The notes under the pieces: model-generated
The model's input: the letters and a program-made list of their open reading frames with translations, nothing else
Told to the model about the DNA's origin: nothing
The model's database searches: none
Shown here: one piece after another, positions 1 through 6,194 of the stretch
Numbering within the stretch: the first letter of the stretch is position 1
Layout: each line of letters begins with the position of its first letter
Origin: VHBM01 sp052386635
GTDB taxonomy: Archaea; Thermoproteota; Nitrososphaeria; Nitrososphaerales; Nitrosopumilaceae
Assembly (NCBI GenBank): GCA_052386635.1
Contig: JBQTJY010000142.1
Coordinates: 1 to 21,212, forward strand
Reading direction: 5' to 3'
DNA length: 21,212 bases
Position numbers and translations under genes: made by a program

Positions 1-1
1 T

Positions 2-721
2 ATAGATTCAACACAAAACTTTGCATCAAAGATTTCAAACCAAAATAATTCTGGCACAGTGATAATATCGCAAAGGCAAACGTCTGGAAAAGGCAGACTA
101 GGGAGAAAATGGGCCTCACCCGCTGGAGGCATTTGGCTTTCTGTTATTTTGCATCCCAAGTTTGATGTTTCATATGCCACACTTTTTCCAATTGCATCAT
201 CACTAGCACTTTGCATGGCAATTGAAAAGACACTAAATCTAAAGCCTGAGCTCAAGTGGCCAAATGATGTTACGATAAATGACAAAAAAGTTGCAGGAAT
301 GCTTGTTGATATCTCAATTGAATCAAATCATATAGAGAATCTGATTTTAGGTGTTGGAATTAATTACAAAGTGGATACAAAAAAACTCAATTCATCTCTA
401 AAAAACAGTGAACATTTCTATGGTGCTGGATCTTTATTAAAGAAAAGCCAAGAGGCAAATCCAACTAAACTGATACAGTCATTTCTTTATGAGCTTGAAC
501 AGATATGCAATATCTTGGATTATGGCAATGCTGAAAAGATAATCAGAAAATGGACATCAAAGTCATCCACCATAGGCAAAAAAATTACCGTTGATACTGC
601 AGGATCTAAAATGAGTGGAAAAGCAGTCAGAATTGATAAGGATGGTGCGCTTGTAATATCAAAAAACGGTTCAGAACACAGACTTTTAGTTGGAGATGTA
701 AATTACCTTAGAATAAGATAA
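2..721 (+). CDS. birA: Biotin--[acetyl-CoA-carboxylase] ligase, 5'-truncated by the window edge
   Basis: This enzyme activates biotin with ATP and transfers it to the lysine of a biotin carboxyl carrier protein. In ammonia-oxidising archaea the target is the acetyl/propionyl-CoA carboxylase of the carbon-fixation cycle (family knowledge). The frame is open from base 2 and reads IDSTQNFASKI before the GTG at 59, which fits the D-S-T-N segment found early in BirA catalytic domains, so the true start lies upstream of the window and 59 is not it. Visible motifs are QRQTSGKGRLGRKW (biotin/ATP loop), SPAGGIWLS, KWPNDV and KVAGML. The last ~50 residues look like the small C-terminal domain. No N-terminal DNA-binding domain can be judged. 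The stop at 721 lies 1 nt from the end of the convergent gene at 723-1073. Confidence 0.93.
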   Translation: MDSTQNFASKISNQNNSGTVIISQRQTSGKGRLGRKWASPAGGIWLSVILHPKFDVSYATLFPIASSLALCMAIEKTLNLKPELKWPNDVTINDKKVAGMLVDISIESNHIENLILGVGINYKVDTKKLNSSLKNSEHFYGAGSLLKKSQEANPTKLIQSFLYELEQICNILDYGNAEKIIRKWTSKSSTIGKKITVDTAGSKMSGKAVRIDKDGALVISKNGSEHRLLVGDVNYLRIR

Positions 722-722
722 C

Positions 723-1073
723 CTAGCGCCTACGCTTTTTAGACGATTTTTTCTTTTTGGATTTTTTTACATGTTTTCGTTTTGGTTTCTTTTTTGCTTT
801 CTTTTCTAATCTAGCGCGAGTTTTTTTCAAAAACGCCAGCTTTCGTTCAAGAACTGATGAAAGATATGCCTCTAATTCCTTGACATATTCTTCGTAGGAA
901 GAAATAATCTGTGTTTTTTTCTCATTTACATTGGTAAGGTATTCATTTGTTCGTAAAATATTGGTAGTATTTATCAACTCAGGTATTGGTTGTGTTTGAT
1001 TTACTGTCTCAAGTCCCTGATTTAACTGGCTAATTTTTTGTTTTATCTGTGCAAGTTTGTTTTCAGAAGACAA
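723..1073 (-). CDS. Small coiled-coil protein with a Lys/Arg-rich C-terminal tail, unknown function
   Basis: I do not recognise a named family. The 116-residue product has a predicted helical, coiled-coil-like N-terminal two thirds (MSSENKLAQIKQKISQL, then a helix around residues 55-90). From about residue 83 it ends in a tail made almost only of Lys, Arg and Ser, closing in KKRRR. Such tails usually bind nucleic acid or polyphosphate, so a chromatin or RNA-associated role is possible (inference). The start is TTG at 1073-1071. An in-frame TGA lies three codons upstream and no ATG or GTG is available, and an AGG directly precedes the start. The gene is convergent with birA. The A-rich tail coding could be mistaken for low-complexity noise, but the frame is open throughout and the N-terminal part has normal composition. 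Confidence 0.7.
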   Translation of the reverse strand: MSSENKLAQIKQKISQLNQGLETVNQTQPIPELINTTNILRTNEYLTNVNEKKTQIISSYEEYVKELEAYLSSVLERKLAFLKKTRARLEKKAKKKPKRKHVKKSKKKKSSKKRRR

Positions 1074-1118
1074 CCTAGTTCAAATTAAAATCAGTTTATT
1101 AATTATCTTTCCTAATTT

Positions 1119-1592
1119 TTATGCTGTAATACCGGTGCTATGATCCCATGTAGCATAGTATTTTGGAGTTATCTCTAGAATTACAGAAAAACCGTTTTTT
1201 ACACCATCCATTAGAAATTTTGCAATTTGGTTATCAAGACTGCCAGTGTATTTTACCATAATTTTTGATGCAATAGGTATGTTGTGCTCTATATTTTCAG
1301 AGATTTTTACAGTTCCCTTTCCCCTAACCCCTTTGTATGGGAATTTTTCATTATCAATGCAGAAATAAATAGAGTTATTGTTTTTGATGTTTTTTACCTT
1401 GCTTGATGATTTACTTGTTTCAACGTATAGTTTACCGCTTTCATAATAATACCAGACAGGATGGATGTTTGGTTCTCCTTTTTGGTCAATTGTCCCTAAA
1501 AGAAGGTTTAGCTTGCTTTTTGAGAGAAACTCTTCTACTTGGTTTTCTGTCAAGGCATTACCAAAACCAGGACTTGCATGTACAATCTTCAT
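1119..1592 (-). CDS. Pyridoxamine 5'-phosphate oxidase-like split-barrel flavin/F420-binding protein
   Basis: This 157-residue product has the layout of the PPOX/FDOR split β-barrel superfamily, which uses FMN or F420 for small redox reactions. An N-terminal helix (ENQVEEFLSKSK) is followed by a strand pair typical of the fold, NLLLGTIDQKGEPNIHPVWY. Then come a GKLYVETSKSSSKVKNIKNN segment that would contact the cofactor phosphate, and YKGVRGKGTVKIS. The substrate is unknown. The C-terminal stretch ending in YYATWDH is common in archaeal members. The ATG at 1592 is the natural start. The A/T-rich 45-bp gap to the next minus-strand gene at 1073 allows co-transcription. A second, more divergent member lies at 14591-15151. 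Confidence 0.8.
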   Translation of the reverse strand: MKIVHASPGFGNALTENQVEEFLSKSKLNLLLGTIDQKGEPNIHPVWYYYESGKLYVETSKSSSKVKNIKNNNSIYFCIDNEKFPYKGVRGKGTVKISENIEHNIPIASKIMVKYTGSLDNQIAKFLMDGVKNGFSVILEITPKYYATWDHSTGITA

Positions 1593-1683
1593 AACTTAAA
1601 TTAAAAAAATTCTGATAAATATTAGTTGTTGTAGTATCATTTCTGGATTAGATTTATCTAAACCTATCAAAACTTTTGATATA

Positions 1684-3111
1684 ATGTTTAGAATCATTCT
1701 ATTCGTTTTCTTTGTATCGCTATCAATCATGATGCCATTTTCTGCATATGGCCAAGACAAGGAACAAGCCGAAGCCATGTTCAAGACTGCAACCGAACAT
1801 TTTGCAAAAGGCGACTATAGCCAAGCAATTGAGCTATTTGATGATATACTTGAAATGTTTCCAAATCATGATCAGACCCTCAAAATGAAGGCTGTTGCAG
1901 AAAGCAATCTTGACTATCATGAGAGGTCTTTGATTAATTTCTATACTGTATTGCAAAGAAATCCAAATGACATCATGGCACTTATAGGTTTAGGAGTAGG
2001 TTTTGGAAACTTTGCAGAATACCATGAGGCAAAAAAGTACTTTGATAGGGCATATGAGCTAGCACCAAACAATGCGGTTGTTAAAAACTATAAAGAATAT
2101 GCAGAAAAAGTAATTGCCAAATATCCTTACAAACCCACAGAAAAGCCAGAATCATTGGCTGCACTAAAAAAAGTGCAGATACCACTCTGGATTAAAAACA
2201 ATGCAGGATGGTGGGCTGAAGGACAAATCAATGATTCAGATTTTCTAAATGGTATAGAGTATATGATAAAAGAAACGATAATTGTCATTACTGATCTGCC
2301 AAAGGCATCTGTTGTGGCTAGTAATAGTGTTCCAACATGGGTTAAAAACAATGCAGGATGGTGGGCTGATAATCAAATTACCGAAGATGATTTTGTAAAA
2401 GGAATACAGTTTCTTGTAGAAAATGGCATGATTTCTGTAAATGCTGGAAATATCAAAATGTCAGAGCAGGAAAAGGAAGCTGACCTTCAAACATTCAAAA
2501 TGTATGTAAAAAAAGTAGCTACAACAGTTGAAAAAGAAAGAAGATACATTGAATTCCCTAATCCCAGTTTTGATGTAATCAAAAAGTTTTTGCGAGACTC
2601 TGAACAATGGAACTTTGCTCAACAAATTACCTCAGGCAATGAAAATTTTGCAAATCCAACATATCAGATAGTTGATGGGGTTTATGTTATAGAATACAAA
2701 ATTTTTGTAAATAGTCAGCCCCCAGGGCTACCACTTGATCATGTAAGTACGATGGATGAGTCAATTACATTTTGGGAAGGTCAGAACTTTACAACATCAA
2801 AAGGTGAGCCTGCAAGAATGAAATTTATCTACACTAAAGACAGAAGCCAGGCAAATGCGTGGGTAACCTGGGTTGTTAGAAATCTTGGAGAAGGAGTACT
2901 TGGGCATGCAAATTATGGAAAAGGCGTAGTCGAAGTTACACTTGGCGATTATAACTGTGATGGAAGCTTTCAGCTATATGATGTCAAAACTGTGGAACTA
3001 ATCATGACGCATGAGCTTGGCCACATCATTGGACTAAAGCATACAACCGACCCAAATGATATAATGTATCCATCTATAACACCAAGATACGCATACTGTT
3101 TATTATATTAG
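1684..3111 (+). CDS. Secreted TPR / WWA-repeat protein with C-terminal matrixin-like zinc metalloprotease domain
   Basis: This is a 475-residue multidomain exported protein. Residues 1-23 form a signal peptide (hydrophobic MFRIILFVFFVSLSIMM, then FSAYGQD). Residues ~27-130 hold about three TPR units (AEAMFKTATEHFAKGDYSQA and two further units). Two near-identical repeats follow at ~167-203 and ~217-253, each built on W-I/V-K-N-N-A-G-W-W-A and ending in a hydrophobic helix. I know this unit mainly from thaumarchaeal surface proteins. Residues ~440-465 carry the zincin motif HELGHIIGLKH (His443, Glu444, His447, His453) followed by DIMYPS, the Met-turn of metzincins of the matrixin type. It probably acts outside the membrane as a peptidase on cell-surface or environmental proteins. 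The WWA units may bind the S-layer or glycan (inference). There is no C-terminal membrane anchor. Confidence 0.88.
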   Translation: MFRIILFVFFVSLSIMMPFSAYGQDKEQAEAMFKTATEHFAKGDYSQAIELFDDILEMFPNHDQTLKMKAVAESNLDYHERSLINFYTVLQRNPNDIMALIGLGVGFGNFAEYHEAKKYFDRAYELAPNNAVVKNYKEYAEKVIAKYPYKPTEKPESLAALKKVQIPLWIKNNAGWWAEGQINDSDFLNGIEYMIKETIIVITDLPKASVVASNSVPTWVKNNAGWWADNQITEDDFVKGIQFLVENGMISVNAGNIKMSEQEKEADLQTFKMYVKKVATTVEKERRYIEFPNPSFDVIKKFLRDSEQWNFAQQITSGNENFANPTYQIVDGVYVIEYKIFVNSQPPGLPLDHVSTMDESITFWEGQNFTTSKGEPARMKFIYTKDRSQANAWVTWVVRNLGEGVLGHANYGKGVVEVTLGDYNCDGSFQLYDVKTVELIMTHELGHIIGLKHTTDPNDIMYPSITPRYAYCLLY

Positions 3112-3132
3112 AAGTAAAAAGAAAGTAAGGTT

Positions 3133-3720
3133 TTAGCTGACATCTAGTGCACGAGAATGTTTTCGTGTATGAGGTCGCTCACCAGAATATTTTCGTCTCA
3201 TATGACCAGAAGGTCGTCCATACAATAGCTCCAAAAACCATGACTCGTGTTCAACTTCTTCATCTAGAATGTCTTTTGCAATATCATATGTTATAGGATC
3301 CTTTCCAAGTGTCATCTTGCATACTTTGTCCCAGTTGATAATTGCTCCCTGTTCTGCCTTTAGGCATTTTTCTAAAATTGCTTTTAGATCAGTTGGGTTT
3401 TTTGGTAGTTGCAAAAATTCACAGCCAGAAATTTTTATAAAATGTGTTGCGTCATTTGGTAAAGAACCGCCTAGCTGGTATATTCTTTCAAGGCAAGACT
3501 CAAAATGACTAAGGTCTTCTAGTCTTGCATCTTCGATTACACCTTTGATTCCTTCACCTTCTATTCCAGTACAGTGTGCTCGCAGGTTTGTAAAGTAATA
3601 GTATGCTGTAAACTCTACTGCTGCATTGGTTACTAGCTGTTTTGTTAGCTCTTCGACGTTTATGCCATTTTGTTTTAGTACTTGAATTCCTACTACATTT
3701 GGCTTGTCAGACTTTGTCAT
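3133..3720 (-). CDS. Dps-like ferritin (DPSL/thioferritin type) with a basic C-terminal tail
   Basis: This is a ferritin-fold four-helix protein of 195 residues that would oxidise and store iron with peroxide or oxygen, protecting the cell from oxidative damage. Candidate di-iron ligands are Glu36 (AAVEFTAYYYF), Glu68 with His72 (RLEDLSHFE), Glu123 (CLKAEQ) and Glu155 with His158 (ILDEEVEHESW). Cys119 and Cys134 lie close to the metal-site helix. Such a cysteine pair marks archaeal Dps-like (DPSL) proteins and separates them from classical Dps and bacterioferritin. Residues ~170-190 form a basic His/Arg/Lys tail, which in Dps proteins can hold DNA. The ATG at 3720 has a TATA-like element 26 bp upstream, so the mRNA is probably leaderless. 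Confidence 0.85.
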   Translation of the reverse strand: MTKSDKPNVVGIQVLKQNGINVEELTKQLVTNAAVEFTAYYYFTNLRAHCTGIEGEGIKGVIEDARLEDLSHFESCLERIYQLGGSLPNDATHFIKISGCEFLQLPKNPTDLKAILEKCLKAEQGAIINWDKVCKMTLGKDPITYDIAKDILDEEVEHESWFLELLYGRPSGHMRRKYSGERPHTRKHSRALDVS

Positions 3721-4020
3721 ATCCTTGTGGGTTTTCTCACAGCTTTAAAAATCGTTGTCTTGTAATGCACAGCAACTTTATAAAATCACTCAGTGATGCT
3801 ACAAATTTTTGATTACAACAATTTGCAAAATAAAATAAACAAAATAAAAAATAATTTTTTTAAATTATGCAAAAATTAGGATTAACTAACTTTTTTGATC
3901 ATCCTACAAGTTCTCATTCTATAGAATTAGAATGGAAATTAGCTCAAGCTACCCACGAATAACCATGAGACATTTGGTAAAAACTCTAATAAGGAAGCTG
4001 ACCATTATTATATAGACTTT
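3721..4020. other. 300-bp gap between ferritin and TFB genes
   Basis: This gap separates two divergent genes. It holds the ferritin promoter, an A/T-rich tract around 3830-3866, one 31-codon ORF (3867-3962, +) that I regard as uncertain, and a 12-bp perfect palindrome at 3916-3927 (ATTCTATAGAAT). A TTATATAG element at 4007-4014 sits too close to the TFB ATG for a leaderless start from it. I see no structured RNA. Confidence 0.5.
3743..3750 (-). promoter_or_regulatory. TATA-like box of the ferritin gene
   Basis: On the minus strand TTTTAAAG is centred about 26 bp upstream of the ferritin ATG, the usual archaeal TATA-to-start distance for a leaderless transcript. It is supported by position and composition only. 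Confidence 0.4.
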
Positions 4021-4938
4021 ATGACCAACACAGTTGTTGCCCGTCAGCGGTGTCCAAGCTGCGGCAAATCTACAATGATCACTGATGAAAACAGTGGTGA
4101 GCTGTTTTGTGGTACTTGTGGTTTTGTAATATCAGAAAAGCTTGAAGACACAGGAGCTGAGTGGCGTTCATTTTCAAGAGACGAGGGAGACAGGAGTAGA
4201 GTGGGTGCTGGAACATCACTTACAATGCACGACATGGGTCTTTCAACCATAATTGATCCTGCAAACAAAGACTCTACTGGAAAACCGCTTTCTGCTACAA
4301 TGAAAAGCTCAATTGAGCGACTACGAACATGGGATAGTAGGACGCAGGCACATGCATCATCTGATAGAAACCTAAGACAAGCACTAAATGAGCTTGACAA
4401 ACTAAAAGACAAACTTGCACTAACTGATGCAGTTATTGAAAAAGCTGCATACATTTACAGAAAAGCAATGGAAAAAAAATTGGTTCGCGGAAGATCAATT
4501 CATGGACTAATGGCAGCATGTCTTTATGCTGCATGTAGAAATACAGAAACCCCAAGAACACTAGATGACATTGCAAACGGCATAAACATTAGAAGAAAAG
4601 ATGTAGCTCGTTGCTATAGACTAATTTTTAGAGAACTGGAGCTAAAGATGCCAGTTGCAGACCCTGTGAAAGGTGTGTCAAGAATTGCAAGTACAGCTGG
4701 CCTTAGCGAGAAAGTAAAGCGAAAGGCAATTGAAATCCTAGATATGGCAAAAAAAATTGGTATGGTTGCAGGAAAAGACCCCATGGGTATTGCTGCAGCA
4801 GCACTATATCTTGCATGTATTAGCAGCGGTGAGGCAAAATCTCAAAAAGAGATATCTGTCGCGGCTGGGGTAACTGAGGTAACTATACGAAATAGATGCG
4901 CAGGCCTCAGAGAAATGCTAAAAAAAGAAAAGACTTGA
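4021..4938 (+). CDS. tfb: Transcription initiation factor TFB (TFIIB homologue)
   Basis: TFB bridges TBP at the TATA box with RNA polymerase. The 305-residue protein has the complete family layout. A zinc ribbon has Cys11, Cys14, Cys30 and Cys33. The B-reader/linker follows (EWRSFSRDEGDRSRVGAG). Two cyclin-like repeats lie at ~115-200 and ~212-302, with the usual RGRSIHGLMAACLYAACRN and MGIAAAALYLAC segments and a C-terminal helix-turn-helix for the BRE (KEISVAAGVTEVTIRNR). The length is normal and no key residue is missing. Thaumarchaeota carry several TFB paralogues, so this may be one of a set rather than the sole factor. The next gene starts 10 nt downstream and is probably co-transcribed. 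Confidence 0.97.
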   Translation: MTNTVVARQRCPSCGKSTMITDENSGELFCGTCGFVISEKLEDTGAEWRSFSRDEGDRSRVGAGTSLTMHDMGLSTIIDPANKDSTGKPLSATMKSSIERLRTWDSRTQAHASSDRNLRQALNELDKLKDKLALTDAVIEKAAYIYRKAMEKKLVRGRSIHGLMAACLYAACRNTETPRTLDDIANGINIRRKDVARCYRLIFRELELKMPVADPVKGVSRIASTAGLSEKVKRKAIEILDMAKKIGMVAGKDPMGIAAAALYLACISSGEAKSQKEISVAAGVTEVTIRNRCAGLREMLKKEKT

Positions 4939-4948
4939 AGCAAGATAG

Positions 4949-5239
4949 ATGTCCTGGTCTGAGTGGCTAGAATTCAATAAAGAAAACATATCCAAAGTAC
5001 CGCAAACATCAGGTGTTTTTCGAATGCATACTGCAATGAAGATGATGTATATTGGAAATGCCAAGAATCTTCAAAAAAGGCTAGATGAGGCATTGATTAC
5101 CCCATGTACATCTGATGCCAAAAGATTTTGTTATATGGAAACTAGAGATCATGAAAAAATCAAAGACGATCTTTTAAATGACTATAAACAAAGACATGAC
5201 GGAAAACTTCCAAAATGCATGGAAGAGCAATCAGCCTGA
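4949..5239 (+). CDS. Small GIY-YIG-like domain protein
   Basis: This 96-residue protein resembles the N-terminal half of a GIY-YIG nuclease module. SGVFRMHTAMKMMYIGNAKN (residues ~21-40) gives G-V-F then Y-I-G at roughly the standard spacing, followed by LQKRL with the expected arginine (Arg44). The family's catalytic Glu further downstream is not obvious, so it may be a degenerate nuclease or a nucleic-acid-binding module. It lies 10 nt after TFB on the same strand and looks like its operon partner. Its last 9 nt overlap the 3' end of the convergent gene at 5231-5461. A DNA-processing or regulatory role is inference. Confidence 0.68.
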   Translation: MSWSEWLEFNKENISKVPQTSGVFRMHTAMKMMYIGNAKNLQKRLDEALITPCTSDAKRFCYMETRDHEKIKDDLLNDYKQRHDGKLPKCMEEQSA

Positions 5240-5461
5240 ATTCTGTGGTGTGAATTTAATTTCTGAGTCATTTTTTGCAATAATTTTCATTTGACGCTGC
5301 TCTAAAAATTCTAGAATTGCTCCATTCCATTTTCGTATACTTTCATTTTTTGGTTTTTGATCTGAATGTGTAGCAATATAATTCTCATAGTCAACATACC
5401 AAAAGTCATTCTCAGAGTTTTGTATGTTAGTTCGCACCCACAAATTTGTGATTTGTATCAC
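5231..5461 (-). CDS. Small hypothetical protein, 76 aa
   Basis: I do not recognise this family. The product is soluble, with no membrane segment and no cysteines. It has an aromatic N-terminal half (TNLWVRTN, then NDFWYVDYENYIATH) and a helical stretch around RKWNGAILEFLEQRQMKI that could pack into a small α/β domain. The start is GTG at 5461-5459, preceded directly by an in-frame TAG, so there is no alternative upstream start. The protein-like amino acid pattern argues that it is real. It converges on the GIY-YIG-like gene with a 9-nt overlap of their 3' ends and probably shares a transcript direction with the DUF1059 gene upstream. Confidence 0.6.
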   Translation of the reverse strand: MIQITNLWVRTNIQNSENDFWYVDYENYIATHSDQKPKNESIRKWNGAILEFLEQRQMKIIAKNDSEIKFTPQNSG

Positions 5462-5496
5462 CTAATCAAAATAACGATAAATTAGTTATAAAATTT

Positions 5497-5679
5497 CTAT
5501 TTGGTTTCTGAAATTGGAATTTGTTGACGGACCAAAAATTGCATCAGTGCTTCTTTTGAATACTCGATTCCATGTTCATCTGCGGTGTGCTTTCCAAATT
5601 CTTCTATTACCTTTGTACCATGGCCTTCTACAACAAATTGGCACTCAAAGCCATAATCTCTACAGCTAAGTTTTGTCAT
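5497..5679 (-). CDS. DUF1059-type small protein
   Basis: This 60-residue protein fits the DUF1059 pattern: MTKLSCRDYGFECQFVVEGH starts with the conserved T-x-x-C-R-D-x-G-x-x-C core, followed by a predicted helix with a K-H-T-A-D-E-H-G stretch. Cys6, Cys13 and the His residues could bind a metal, which is the usual speculation for the family. The biochemical role is unknown. The ATG at 5679 is the only reasonable start. It may be cotranscribed with the 76-aa gene downstream, 35 nt away. Confidence 0.8.
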   Translation of the reverse strand: MTKLSCRDYGFECQFVVEGHGTKVIEEFGKHTADEHGIEYSKEALMQFLVRQQIPISETK

Positions 5680-5749
5680 CTAAAACCGCATTTTTATTGA
5701 TGTTATTTAAATCATTACCAAAATTTTCAGAGTCAGTATATCAAATATT

Positions 5750-6154
5750 TTAGATCACGTCATGTTCAAATCTATCCCAAGGATATACGATGTATTCGTC
5801 GCCTTTTGTTAGTTGTGCGTATATAACCTGTCTTGGGATCTTTTTCCCCTTTCTTGCAAACAAGGTTGCATAAACCAGATAAGCAAAGGTTTTGGCTCTT
5901 GGTAAAATTTTTTCGAATGTTTTTCCAGTATCATAGATGTCATCTACAAATAATGAACCTGTGGAATCTCATCTTTATCAACTAGAATTACTTTGATACC
6001 AAGCCTATCTGCTAAAAGTCGTGCAGGCACTAATCCACCTCTGCTTATAGTAGAAACGCTGTTAAATTGTAAATTAAGTGACTTCCACCTTCTCAGTAAG
6101 AATATCAGCTAGTGATTCAATTTTATCCCAGCTGACAAACTCTTTTTGATTCAT
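5750..6154 (-). pseudogene. Phosphoribosyltransferase broken by two compensating 1-nt frameshifts
   Basis: Read from the ATG at 6154 to the TAA at 5750 this is a ~134-codon purine-type phosphoribosyltransferase, but not in one frame. The first ~23 codons (MNQKEFVSWDKIESLADILT...) run into an in-frame TAA unless one base near 6080-6086 is removed. The reading then continues as FNSVSTISRGGLVPARLLAD, with the PRPP-entry R-G-G motif, and on through GIKVILVDKDEIP. A second shift near 5955-5966 restores the original frame and gives LFVDDIYDTGKTF, a clear 13-residue PRPP-binding loop, then a normal C-terminus ending VYPWDRFEHDVI. All parts are otherwise well preserved, so this is either a recent pseudogene or a pair of sequencing or assembly errors. 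I cannot tell which. Confidence 0.85.
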
Positions 6155-6194
6155 ATTTTAAATTTTATCTGACTCAATATATCGAAAGCGAAAA

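Noticed and set aside
59..61. GTG as the start codon of birA
   Set aside because: The frame is open to the left edge and encodes the expected D-S-T segment, so the gene begins outside the window.
4007..4014. TTATATAG as the TFB TATA box
   Set aside because: It is centred only ~11 bp upstream of the ATG, so transcription from it would begin inside the coding region.
4044..4454. 136-codon minus-strand frame inside TFB
   Set aside because: It lies fully antisense to the zinc ribbon and first cyclin repeat of an unambiguous TFB. The Ser/Leu-rich product looks like a shadow frame.
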